Of a DNA stretch of 16,264 nt, positions 9,375 to 16,264 are shown piece after piece. This DNA comes from Planctomycetaceae bacterium. Its GTDB lineage: Bacteria > Planctomycetota > MHYJ01 > SBBU01. The first letter of the stretch is position 1. Every line of letters starts with the position of its first letter. Location of the stretch: assembly GCA_005239585.1 (NCBI GenBank), contig SBBU01000245.1, forward strand, positions 1 through 16,264. Direction: 5' to 3'. A program made the translations under genes and the position numbers. The notes under the pieces are model-generated. The model was not told where the DNA came from. It saw only the letters and a list, made by a program, of their open reading frames with translations, and did not search any database.

Positions 9375-12300
9375 TTGTTATCCTCTTCAATCTCAATGTT
9401 ATTCCTGAGATAATAATTATCATCAATAGTAAAGCAAGAGAAAGTTTAAACGAAAAAGAAAGAGAGGCTAGCGAGAGGGGCAGGGCTAGCAGGACGCCTC
9501 CGATTCCAACCATCGGCGATTTGGAGACCTTTTCGCTGAGCTGTGGAGCTGCCTCGTAGTAACTTGTAGTCGCCAGACTGCCGATTGGATTTGTCTTGAG
9601 GAAATCGTCACGGAAGCTGCAAAGGCGGTCGATATCAGCCGCGGCCTTGTCAGAGAGCTTTAGCTCTCCGTAATGTGTAACTGCAATTGTATTGCCCTTG
9701 GTGCCTGCCAATAGTGCAGTGGCAACATAGCAGAACTTGCTTGAAGACCCGCTGCTCGGTTCATCGGGAAGGACATCTTTCTTTGGCGTCTTGGCTGCAT
9801 TTAAAGAATTTCCGTAGGCGCCTTGATTGATCCTGCTGCCGTTAGGCTGTGGTTCGTTGGCATAGTCATCTTCGGGATCGCCTGCATCTACTCCGGGTGA
9901 GGCCGAGTCTTCCAGATAATCTGCATCAATAAATTCAACTATCAGAGATATATTTCCAAGTCCTGATATGCCGGTTGGGTAATTATCAAGTGAATTCCCG
10001 ACTGAATTATTATATGTGATACTTCCGCCTGCCGAGGCAATGCCTTTGCCTTTGTTCTTTGATACCAGTGTATTTCTTACAGTTGTCTTTGTAGTTGAAC
10101 TGTTTATCCCGTCTTGCGCATTATCTGCAACTGTGCAGTTTACAACAAGCAGTTCTGCCTTTGAGTTGGCCGATACCCCGTTGCCTGCAACATGGTGGAT
10201 GACGCAGTTCTTGACAAATCCTATTGAATCGATAACGCTTACACCGACTGTCCCGCCTGAGATGCTGAGGTTGGCGATAGTAGATGCTCCGGGAGGCGGT
10301 TCATTGGGTTTCTCAAGACCACTGGGAGTTATTGTTATACTCCCCACTATCTTGGAGTGTTTTGGAGAATACCCTATCAGAGATACCCCGGGCCTTACCA
10401 CAAGGTTCGTATAAAATGGGGTCTCTCGAATCCCAATCAGAACCGTCTGCCCGGCTACTGCCGCGTTTAGCGCCTCTTGAATTGAATTATAGGCGACACC
10501 ATTTAGCGAGACCTCAGGAATGGGCATCGAACTTACGACCACGCCCTGGCTCTCATTTCCGAATCCGTCCGAGGCCGTGACCATGAAATCATATGTATTG
10601 AAATTAACAAGACCGGTTACTATCGTCGGACTAGAAGAGACATTATCCATAAGGTATGCATCTGACCATTGAGTGGTGCCGAGCTTGTAATATATCCTGT
10701 ATTTGGCTACATCAGGACTGGGACTGGAAGTCCATGAAAGCCTTACCTTGGCATCGAATGGTGCAGCGGTCAGATTGCTTACAGGGTCAGGAGCAAACAC
10801 ATCCTTGTTTATGATAAAGTTTTGTATGGATGTATATATTGAATAAGCCGAAGGAACTCCGCTTCTAATATCCCTGACTCTGATCCTGTAGTAAACAGTC
10901 GTCCCGTTGGCCAATGGGTCAACAAATGTATAAGAACTCTGTCCTATGGGAAGGATTGTTGTCACACCATTTATTTCCACATCAGCGTCATTTAGACTGA
11001 TCTGTATCTCGCTCTGAATTTGATCATTGTCTGGATCGCCCTGTCCGGACCAGATTATTGTTGGCTTGAACGTATCCGTCAGAGATATCCCGCCTGAAGG
11101 GTTCATTGTTGTTGGTTCACTTGGCGGATTGTTGGTGCTTGGGAAACAGAGCAGTTGCGCACTTTGCGTGGTAACAAATATCCTGCCATTTGCAATTGTA
11201 ACTCCGCCCAGGATAGTAGAACCTACATTTATAGTATGGAGCAGATTTCCATCTGATAGATTGCGGACCTCAATCTTGTCTGCGATCGGGAGATAGACAT
11301 ACTGTCCTGCGCTTACTGATGGACTGGGCACAATACCTTCTTCAGGGGTGCTCATTGTGTATGGTACCGTTCCCCATGTAACTGCATTGGTAGCATAGTC
11401 GATACAGGCCCCAAAGAATTGATCCGAGCCCGTCCCTCCCTGTTCTCTATGCACTATTAAGACCTTTCCATTCACAAATGCAGGTGATGAGGTTACCACC
11501 AAATTGGAGCTGTTCAGGTAAGACTTGGAAAGCTTCTTTGGGACATCACCAATCTGGTCATCAAGATATTCCTTTACTCTGTCTATCTTCCACTGTTCGA
11601 TCCCGTGTGCCTTGCCGCGGGCATCCAGCTCTGCGTCCCTAGTTGCCTTGTCAGTTGCTAGGAATGATTGCAGTTCCTGGTACGGGAATACTGTTGTGGG
11701 GTCGAATGTCTGAGAGTCTGGACCATCATCAGAACCCGGTTTTTTGTATCCTGGCGACCAGACTTTAACAAGGGGGCTCTTGAGTAATGCGCCAGTGTTT
11801 GTGTCCAGGAAGTAGAGGTCTCTGCTTCCTTCACCGGTGCAGATCGCGGCGACATTTTGCCAGACTGCGCATGATGCCATTCTGACGCCGGTCGATGCTG
11901 TCTTGTAAGACCACTTGTATTCACCCGTGAAGGCGTCAAGGCATATCCATAACCCAGAGTTATCACCTATAATGATTTTGTTATCAGCCCATGTAGGTGA
12001 TGAGAGCGAAAGCTGTGCAGTTCCATATTGCCACGCGAGTTTTCCCGTTACTGCGTCGACTGCTTTTACCATGTTATAAGGACTTCCCACTGCGAAGAAG
12101 ACTAGGCCTGATTTTACAAGCGGGCTTGATGCCGAATCCCCGCCATGATCAAAGGTCCAGAAGAGTTGGTTTGGATCAAGCGCGTGCAGGCAGTATAACT
12201 TTCCGCTCCTGGCGTTGAAATATATTCTACCCTTGTCGTATGCAACGGAGGAGTTTATGGTTGAGCCGACAGGAAAGGTCCATACGGATGAACCGTCTTT

Positions 12301-12540
12301 CTCCGATCTGCAATATAAATTGCCATCTGTCGACCCTACATAGACTCGGCCATTTACTACAACAGGGGTGGAAATAGCTATTCCTGTCAGGGCTTTGGAC
12401 CATGTAGATGATATTGCATTAACATCTGGAATTATTACTTCCGACATGGTACCAGTTCTATAAATGTCGGAGCGCCACATTGGAGAATCATCCATGGCAA
12501 GCACCGAGAGAACCAGGGCAAAAATTGTTAGGTATTTCAT
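9364..12540 (-). CDS. Exported PQQ-type propeller / Fn3 / beta-helix protein with CFI-box-like C-terminal anchor
   Basis: This 1058-residue protein starts with a signal peptide (MKYLTIFALVLSVLA, likely cleaved after A15) followed by PMWRSDIYRTG, the usual N-terminal lead into PQQ-like propellers. Residues about 20-465 form the propeller, with repeats such as GRVYVGSTDGNLYCRSEKDG and DAVTGKLAWQY. Two Fn3-like domains follow (about 470-590 and 595-685; the second begins APDPVSNLTAAPFDAKVRLSW). A right-handed beta-helix spans about 690-920, beginning NGVAYNSIQEALNAAVAGQTVLI. After a Ser/Pro-rich linker comes CYVATALL (C937) with FRDDFLKTNPIG and SYYEAAPQLSEKV, which aligns with the CFI-box C-terminal domain (CFIATAAYGS...FRDRYLL...YY...SP). 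Two hydrophobic segments (about 1011-1031 and 1033-1049) and a basic tail RLKR anchor it. It is most likely a surface or periplasmic anchored binding or structural protein. No catalytic motif is evident. It overlaps the upstream gene by 4 bases (ATGA). Confidence 0.9.
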   Translation of the reverse strand: MKYLTIFALVLSVLAMDDSPMWRSDIYRTGTMSEVIIPDVNAISSTWSKALTGIAISTPVVVNGRVYVGSTDGNLYCRSEKDGSSVWTFPVGSTINSSVAYDKGRIYFNARSGKLYCLHALDPNQLFWTFDHGGDSASSPLVKSGLVFFAVGSPYNMVKAVDAVTGKLAWQYGTAQLSLSSPTWADNKIIIGDNSGLWICLDAFTGEYKWSYKTASTGVRMASCAVWQNVAAICTGEGSRDLYFLDTNTGALLKSPLVKVWSPGYKKPGSDDGPDSQTFDPTTVFPYQELQSFLATDKATRDAELDARGKAHGIEQWKIDRVKEYLDDQIGDVPKKLSKSYLNSSNLVVTSSPAFVNGKVLIVHREQGGTGSDQFFGACIDYATNAVTWGTVPYTMSTPEEGIVPSPSVSAGQYVYLPIADKIEVRNLSDGNLLHTINVGSTILGGVTIANGRIFVTTQSAQLLCFPSTNNPPSEPTTMNPSGGISLTDTFKPTIIWSGQGDPDNDQIQSEIQISLNDADVEINGVTTILPIGQSSYTFVDPLANGTTVYYRIRVRDIRSGVPSAYSIYTSIQNFIINKDVFAPDPVSNLTAAPFDAKVRLSWTSSPSPDVAKYRIYYKLGTTQWSDAYLMDNVSSSPTIVTGLVNFNTYDFMVTASDGFGNESQGVVVSSMPIPEVSLNGVAYNSIQEALNAAVAGQTVLIGIRETPFYTNLVVRPGVSLIGYSPKHSKIVGSITITPSGLEKPNEPPPGASTIANLSISGGTVGVSVIDSIGFVKNCVIHHVAGNGVSANSKAELLVVNCTVADNAQDGINSSTTKTTVRNTLVSKNKGKGIASAGGSITYNNSVGNSLDNYPTGISGLGNISLIVEFIDADYLEDSASPGVDAGDPEDDYANEPQPNGSRINQGAYGNSLNAAKTPKKDVLPDEPSSGSSSKFCYVATALLAGTKGNTIAVTHYGELKLSDKAAADIDRLCSFRDDFLKTNPIGSLATTSYYEAAPQLSEKVSKSPMVGIGGVLLALPLSLASLSFSFKLSLALLLMIIIISGITLRLKRITNER

Positions 12541-12974
12541 ACTACTCTTGACGTTTCATGCTCCAATAACTTTACAATGGCTTTCCTAATTATAGCTATT
12601 CCTACTGAGCTTGACAAGAAGAAATGGACGCCAAGGCGCCTGATACGTGTCTCCTTCTCGGCAGTAGGATTTGATGAGATGTATAGGATTCTGTACGAAT
12701 ATTCATTAAGCCTCTTGATGAGATCTGTAAGAGGGCCTGCCTGTTCTGCATGCATGGGCAGGCCCTCAAGCGAAAGCTCCAGTTCAGGGTCAGCATCGAT
12801 TACTGCAATTCGGATGTCATGAGAGTTCTCATTCAAGAAGACATCCGAGATGGCCCTGAAAAATTTAAGCCTCATACCCTCTCTACAACAGGCCTCAATC
12901 TCTGCCATAAAAGCGGGTTTTTTTGAGAGGACCACAACTTCTTTTATTTTAGATACGGTCTTGACCTGCCTCAT
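12537..12974 (-). CDS. Degenerate receiver-like (pseudo-receiver) protein
   Basis: This 145-residue cytoplasmic protein has the alternating strand/helix pattern of a response-regulator receiver: strand 1 VVVLSKK (13-19), strand 3 IRIAVIDAD (54-62), strand 4 YRILYISS (94-101), strand 5 VHFFLSSS (116-123) and a last helix to about 140. The acidic pair after strand 1 is replaced by Ser-Lys-Lys, and the invariant Lys after strand 5 is replaced by Ser. D60 or D62 is near the phospho-acceptor position. It is therefore probably a non-canonical receiver that works without normal phosphorylation; fold assignment is by pattern only. There is no output domain. It is first in the operon and overlaps the propeller gene in ATGA. 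The ATG has no Shine-Dalgarno sequence and lies one base after the predicted sigma-54 start site, so translation could be leaderless or start further in (for example GTG codon 14 at 12935). Confidence 0.7.
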   Translation of the reverse strand: MRQVKTVSKIKEVVVLSKKPAFMAEIEACCREGMRLKFFRAISDVFLNENSHDIRIAVIDADPELELSLEGLPMHAEQAGPLTDLIKRLNEYSYRILYISSNPTAEKETRIRRLGVHFFLSSSVGIAIIRKAIVKLLEHETSRVV

Positions 12975-12985
12975 GTTAATTGAAT

Positions 12986-13002
12986 AGCAAAAATCGTGCC
13001 AA
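12986..13002 (-). promoter_or_regulatory. Sigma-54 (RpoN) promoter of the four-gene operon
   Basis: The minus strand reads TTGGCACGATTTTTGCT, which fits the sigma-54 consensus YTGGCACGRNNNTTGCW at every specified position, with the GG and GC elements correctly spaced. It lies directly upstream of the receiver-like gene and points into the operon, predicting a transcript start near 12975. Sigma-54 promoters need an AAA+ enhancer-binding activator, and none is encoded in the window. Confidence 0.8.
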
Positions 13003-13031
13003 TGTTGGTATTTATGGGGGTTCTAATGTCA

Positions 13032-13061
13032 TTGACAGGTCTTTATTGCATGGGTTATAAC
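13032..13061 (+). promoter_or_regulatory. Candidate sigma-70 promoter reading toward the pseudouridine synthase
   Basis: TTGACA (13032-13037) and TATAAC (13056-13061) are separated by 18 bases, matching the boxes 6/6 and 5/6. A transcript from here would have a leader of almost 490 bases that includes the cloverleaf, so this may instead be a chance match or may make a separate short RNA. Confidence 0.3.
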
Positions 13062-13217
13062 TCGATTTTATCAAAAGAACTTGAAATCGTATCGGATTGA
13101 AACACGAGTTTATGCCAAGTTATTGAATTCACAGGACTTGGGAAATTTTGAGTCATTTCGATACACGTTTGTAATTTTTTTAACAAAAGAATTGGGATCA
13201 AGCAAGTTTTTTAGCTA

Positions 13218-13321
13218 TCAAGGCCGACTATCAAAATGAGCCTTTAGGCTCTCCCAGCCCTTTGCGCAAGGGCTGGGAGGCGATTCGGCGATACCGAATC
13301 GCATTTTGATAGCGGCCTTGA
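13218..13321. repeat. 104-base palindromic element with cloverleaf fold
   Basis: The ends 13218-13238 and 13302-13321 pair as a stem of 9 bp plus 11 bp interrupted only by a bulged A at 13227. Inside are three hairpins directly abutting each other: 13238-13251 (GAGCC/GGCTC, 4-base loop), 13251-13279 (12-bp stem CTCCCAGCCCTT with AAGGGCTGGGAG, 5-base loop) and 13280-13302 (9-bp stem GCGATTCGG with CCGAATCGC, 5-base loop). No unpaired bases separate the arms; the boundary bases 13238, 13251 and 13302 could pair in either neighbour. There is no T-run, so it is not a standard terminator. The fold is possible on either strand. It could be a dispersed palindromic (REP/MITE-like) element, a structured RNA or a protein-binding cruciform. 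A copy number elsewhere in the genome cannot be judged from this window. Confidence 0.85.
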
Positions 13322-13550
13322 ATTCAAGACATCAATTAGTTTATCTGTTTGTTTTATCTGCCTCTCATGCTGTACCTTTGAGTTCATAAATAGCCTTGAT
13401 GAAAGTCATCTGTTCCCTATTTTCGTTTAATGGCTGTTTGTTTGAACTATTGTTGTCTCTTCACACAAATAAGAGTATATCAACTGGCTTGAAAAATCAC
13501 GGAGCGGAGCTTGATATTCAGGGGTTTGCCTGTACAATGTTGCCTTTGGC

Positions 13551-14285
13551 ATGCACGAGCGATTGCAAAAAGTTTTAGCAAGGGCAGGTGTTGCTTCAAG
13601 AAGGGCATCTGAAGAGCTGATGAAATCGGGCAGGGTAACTGTCGATGGGAGGATAGTGAACAAATTAGGAACGAAGGTTGATCTAGGCGCAAGTGATATT
13701 CGTGTTGATGGAAGGAGAATAGGCTTGAAACCGCGCCTATTTTATGTCTTTAATAAACCAAGTGGAGTACTTGCGACGTCTAGGGATGAAAAAGGTAGAC
13801 GAACAATTACTGATGTAATCAGGAGCAAATCTCGGCTCTATCCTGTTGGAGGGCTTGATATAGATGCGGAAGGACTTGTCCTGCTTACGAATGATGGCGA
13901 GTTCTGTAACCGATTAGTTCGATTAAGATCAAGTCTGGTTAGCAGGTTTCATATCGTCGTAAAAGGAGCGATCCCTGATGGGGTAAAGGCCAAGATAGAG
14001 GGAGGGATTTGGTTTTCAGATGGCAGGACCAGATCATGCAGGCTAAACATAAAAAAACACCTCAAGAGCGAAGACCTGACTATTTTAGAACTTGCTATTG
14101 TACAAAATGGGATTAAAAGAGAGATCAGACGTATCTTTGCAAGGTTTGATCTCAAGGTAAAGAGACTCGTGCGTATCCAATATGGAGATTTTTCATTAAG
14201 TGGGTTAAGACCGGGTGAGTACAAGCTTGTTGACTCGCAAGAATTAAGACGAATTTTTAATTTAAATGGAGATAAACATGAATAG
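13551..14285 (+). CDS. RsuA/RluB-family rRNA pseudouridine synthase
   Basis: This 244-residue protein has the family architecture: an N-terminal S4 RNA-binding domain (residues 2-48, ERLQKVLARAGVASRRASEE) and a pseudouridine synthase domain (about 63-230). The latter shows FNKPSGVLAT, the catalytic loop YPVGGLDIDAEGLVLLTNDG with nucleophile D103, and the C-terminal IKREIRRIF motif. It should isomerise one uridine in rRNA in the cytoplasm; the length and S4 domain fit RluB or RsuA, but the target base cannot be assigned. The loop normally reads GRLD; here the Arg is Gly (G101, codon GGG at 13851-13853). The ATG has no clear Shine-Dalgarno sequence, but the N-terminus matches the family and an in-frame stop lies at 13512. 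It overlaps the following M16 peptidase gene by 8 bases. Confidence 0.93.
   Translation: MHERLQKVLARAGVASRRASEELMKSGRVTVDGRIVNKLGTKVDLGASDIRVDGRRIGLKPRLFYVFNKPSGVLATSRDEKGRRTITDVIRSKSRLYPVGGLDIDAEGLVLLTNDGEFCNRLVRLRSSLVSRFHIVVKGAIPDGVKAKIEGGIWFSDGRTRSCRLNIKKHLKSEDLTILELAIVQNGIKREIRRIFARFDLKVKRLVRIQYGDFSLSGLRPGEYKLVDSQELRRIFNLNGDKHE
14268..14271 (+). promoter_or_regulatory. Ribosome binding site of the M16 peptidase gene
   Basis: GGAG lies 6 bases before the ATG at 14278, inside the end of the pseudouridine synthase gene. It supports this start and translational coupling of the two genes. Confidence 0.6.
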
Positions 14286-16264
14286 ATTTTACCTAGTTGC
14301 CGCAATTGGATTCTTGTTGGGTTGTGGTACACCTCAGGAACGGACCGGTACAGGTCTAAAGACTGCTCTGAGTCTTGGAGAGACTTGGCGGTTAGATAAC
14401 GGCCTTCAGGTCATACTCAGAAAGGATACGAGCCTGCCATACGTAACTGTAGCTGTGGCTTATAAGGTTGGCTCTGTAAACGAGACCAAGGGGATTACAG
14501 GCATCTCGCACTTTCTTGAGCATATGATGTTCAAAGGGACAGCAAATTTCCCAAGCAAGCGGTTGGAAATGATATCGTATGATGGAGGCGGTGAAAATAA
14601 TGCATTCACTTCAAATGATGTAACTGTTTACTATTTCAAGGTTACTAAAGACAAGCTCGACGAAGTTCTTCATATGGAGCGTGATAGGATGACCAGTCTC
14701 GAATTCAAGGAGGAGCACTTTGCTCAGCAGAAAAGCGAACGCGAGGTGGTAATTAACGAGAAAATGCGCGGATTGGATGATCCATGGGGGCTGATATACG
14801 AAAGAGTCGAAGAGAAGATGTTCACCACATTTCCGTATCAACATCCTGTTATAGGTTCAATAGAAGATCTAAAAAGCATAAGTCGCGAGCAAATGATTGA
14901 TTATTACAAAAAACATTATGCGCCAAACAATGCTGTGCTGGTGGTGTGGGGTGATATTCCTGATGATACTTTGCAGAAAGTAACAAATCTTTTTGGCAAT
15001 GTAGAAAAAAGAGATGTTCCGCCGCCTCCGGAAAAGAATGAACCAGAACAGACCGAGCAGAAGAGAGTAGAGCTCGAGACAGACAAGGGAAAGACAAGAC
15101 TTCTTTTTGGCTTCAAATTTGCCTTGTCTGATTCCCAGAAGCTCCTGCGCCCCGATAGACCGGCAAAGTCAGTTGGTAACATTGACCAGGTAGCGCCTGT
15201 GGTTATTTCTCTGCTGGCCGGCGGGCGTAATTCAAGATTAGTTAAAAGGCTTGTTGAGATTGAAAAACTTGTGCCTGAGGGGGAGGTTCAAATTGATTAC
15301 TGGCCAAGAAAATATTACGGGGTGTTTTTTATCAATGTTACTCCTTATGACGGTGTAGATACGGCCAAGGTTGAAGAGGTTGTGTTTGACGAACTCGGAA
15401 AGCTCTCTAATGTCAGAGATGTTGAGCTTCAAAAGGCTAAGAACATGGCGGCAAGCAGATTTGTATTTGATAAAGAATCTGGCAAATGGCTGGCTGTCTC
15501 TCTTGCAATGTATAACGCAATGGATCTCCCTGACTATCTCGCTGGTTATTTGGATAAATTAAACAGCATTACAACGAGGGATGTAGCTTCTTTTGCATCC
15601 AATTACCTGAAAAAAGCTAAATCCACTCTAGGTATATCAAAGGGCAAAGTAAAAGATGAATCTGGAGGCAAAAGTATGCATGGAGGGGAGCCCGGCAAAC
15701 GTTTTTTTGGTAAATCCTTTTGTAGAGAGGATCGGGCTTGCCTGCCATACATGCAAGGGAATCAAGTCGAATTCACAGATCTGTATCAGGTCACTCTGTC
15801 AAATGGTCTGACTGTAATAGTAAAGCAAAAACTCGATGTCCCCGTCATCTCAATAAAGACATATACCAATTCAGGTTTTATTTTCGAATCGCCTGATAAA
15901 GCTGGTATCAGCAGGATAGTAGGGCAAATGTTGGATGAAGGTACACATGACAGGATTACAGCTAAAAACTATGAGCAGATAGCAGCCGAGTTGGAAGAAA
16001 TTGGCGCTGAAATGGAAACATCACCCACAGCTATAAGAGCAAGATGTCTTGCGAATCATTTCCGCAAGACACTTGCAACTGTAAGGGATTGCCTGGTCTA
16101 TCCAAGTTTTCCAAATGATAGATTTGAAAAAGTGAAAAAGGAAACCCTTGATGAAATAGAGGCAATGAAGGACTACCCGCGTAACATGATCAAAGATATG
16201 TTCTATGCAAATGTTTATAAAGGAACACCGTTGGCAAGACCAGAGATAGGAACGAAAGAAATAG
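14278..16264 (+). CDS. M16 (pitrilysin/insulinase-type) zinc metallopeptidase lipoprotein, 3' partial
   Basis: The frame is open from 14278 to the window end (662 codons seen). The N-terminus MNRFYLVAAIGFLLGC is a lipoprotein signal with lipobox LLGC and lipid-modified C16, so the protein should be anchored in the cell envelope. Residues about 35-460 form the first M16 domain with the inverted zinc motif HFLEH (H78, E81, H82) and a likely third ligand E161 in REVVINEK. The M16 C-terminal signature LLAGGRNSRLVKRLVE follows. A second M16 half starts near residue 500 (VTLSNGLTVIVKQ); its motif position reads RIVGQMLDEGT and lacks the zinc ligands, as is usual for the inactive half of tandem M16 proteins. 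Full-length relatives are about 850-950 residues, so roughly 200-300 are missing. It probably degrades peptides in the periplasm or at the outer membrane. Its coupling to a pseudouridine synthase gene need not mean shared function. Confidence 0.93.
   Translation, partial: MNRFYLVAAIGFLLGCGTPQERTGTGLKTALSLGETWRLDNGLQVILRKDTSLPYVTVAVAYKVGSVNETKGITGISHFLEHMMFKGTANFPSKRLEMISYDGGGENNAFTSNDVTVYYFKVTKDKLDEVLHMERDRMTSLEFKEEHFAQQKSEREVVINEKMRGLDDPWGLIYERVEEKMFTTFPYQHPVIGSIEDLKSISREQMIDYYKKHYAPNNAVLVVWGDIPDDTLQKVTNLFGNVEKRDVPPPPEKNEPEQTEQKRVELETDKGKTRLLFGFKFALSDSQKLLRPDRPAKSVGNIDQVAPVVISLLAGGRNSRLVKRLVEIEKLVPEGEVQIDYWPRKYYGVFFINVTPYDGVDTAKVEEVVFDELGKLSNVRDVELQKAKNMAASRFVFDKESGKWLAVSLAMYNAMDLPDYLAGYLDKLNSITTRDVASFASNYLKKAKSTLGISKGKVKDESGGKSMHGGEPGKRFFGKSFCREDRACLPYMQGNQVEFTDLYQVTLSNGLTVIVKQKLDVPVISIKTYTNSGFIFESPDKAGISRIVGQMLDEGTHDRITAKNYEQIAAELEEIGAEMETSPTAIRARCLANHFRKTLATVRDCLVYPSFPNDRFEKVKKETLDEIEAMKDYPRNMIKDMFYANVYKGTPLARPEIGTKEI

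Larger units (their letters stand above)
12975..13550. other. Divergent intergenic region
   Basis: These 576 bases separate the minus-strand operon from the plus-strand pseudouridine synthase. They hold the sigma-54 promoter at the left end and the cloverleaf palindrome in the middle. A plus-strand TTGACA-N18-TATAAC (13032-13061) and a weak TTGTCT-N17-TATATC (13453-13481) are candidate promoters for the synthase. I see no convincing protein-coding gene, tRNA or CRISPR array in it. Short ORFs here lack ribosome binding sites or overlap the synthase in another frame. Confidence 0.6.

Noticed and set aside
13094..13105. GGATTGAAAC, resembling the 3' end of some CRISPR repeats
   Set aside because: It occurs once, with no repeat-spacer periodicity and no cas genes in the window.
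13218..13321. tRNA or intrinsic terminator as an explanation of the cloverleaf
   Set aside because: Stem lengths, loop sizes and zero-length linkers do not fit a tRNA, and there is no T-loop or CCA end. No T-run follows on either strand as needed for an intrinsic terminator.
13396..13578. Plus-strand 60-codon ORF before the pseudouridine synthase
   Set aside because: It has no clear ribosome binding site and runs into the synthase start in another frame. Its composition does not look like a real protein.

Overview
The window looks like bacterial chromosome from a diderm (Gram-negative-type) organism with moderate GC content. The signs are a lipoprotein-type M16 peptidase, very large exported beta-propeller proteins, a CFI-box-like C-terminal anchor and a consensus sigma-54 promoter. 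CFI-box proteins and heavy sigma-54 use are common in Deltaproteobacteria-like, Nitrospirota-like and other uncultured diderm lineages. No phylogenetic marker in the window fixes the taxon, so this placement is inference.

Layout. The left edge (1-27, minus) may hold the first nine codons of a gene that leaves the window. From 12974 down to 181 there is one compact minus-strand operon of four genes, each overlapping the next: a degenerate receiver-like protein (12974-12537), a 1058-residue exported protein with a PQQ-type propeller, Fn3-like domains, a beta-helix and a CFI-box-like anchor (12540-9364), a 70-residue coiled-coil protein (9374-9162), and a 2994-residue exported protein with about 30 Asp-box motifs, a beta-helix and a C-terminal propeller (9165-181). 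A 17-base sequence at 13002-12986 matches the sigma-54 consensus at every constrained position and points into the operon.

The intergenic region 12975-13550 separates this operon from a divergent plus-strand pair. It contains a 104-base palindromic element (13218-13321) that can fold as a perfect cloverleaf: a 20-bp closing stem with one bulged base and three hairpins joined with no unpaired linkers.

On the right, an RsuA/RluB-type pseudouridine synthase (13551-14285) overlaps by 8 bases with an M16 zinc metallopeptidase lipoprotein (14278 to the window end, incomplete). The synthase lacks the usual Arg two residues before its catalytic Asp.

The most distinctive system is the four-gene operon. 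It is probably a sigma-54-controlled cell-surface or secreted assembly in which a membrane-anchored propeller/beta-helix protein is co-produced with a giant secreted propeller protein and two small cytoplasmic helper or regulatory proteins. Its biological role cannot be read from sequence alone.
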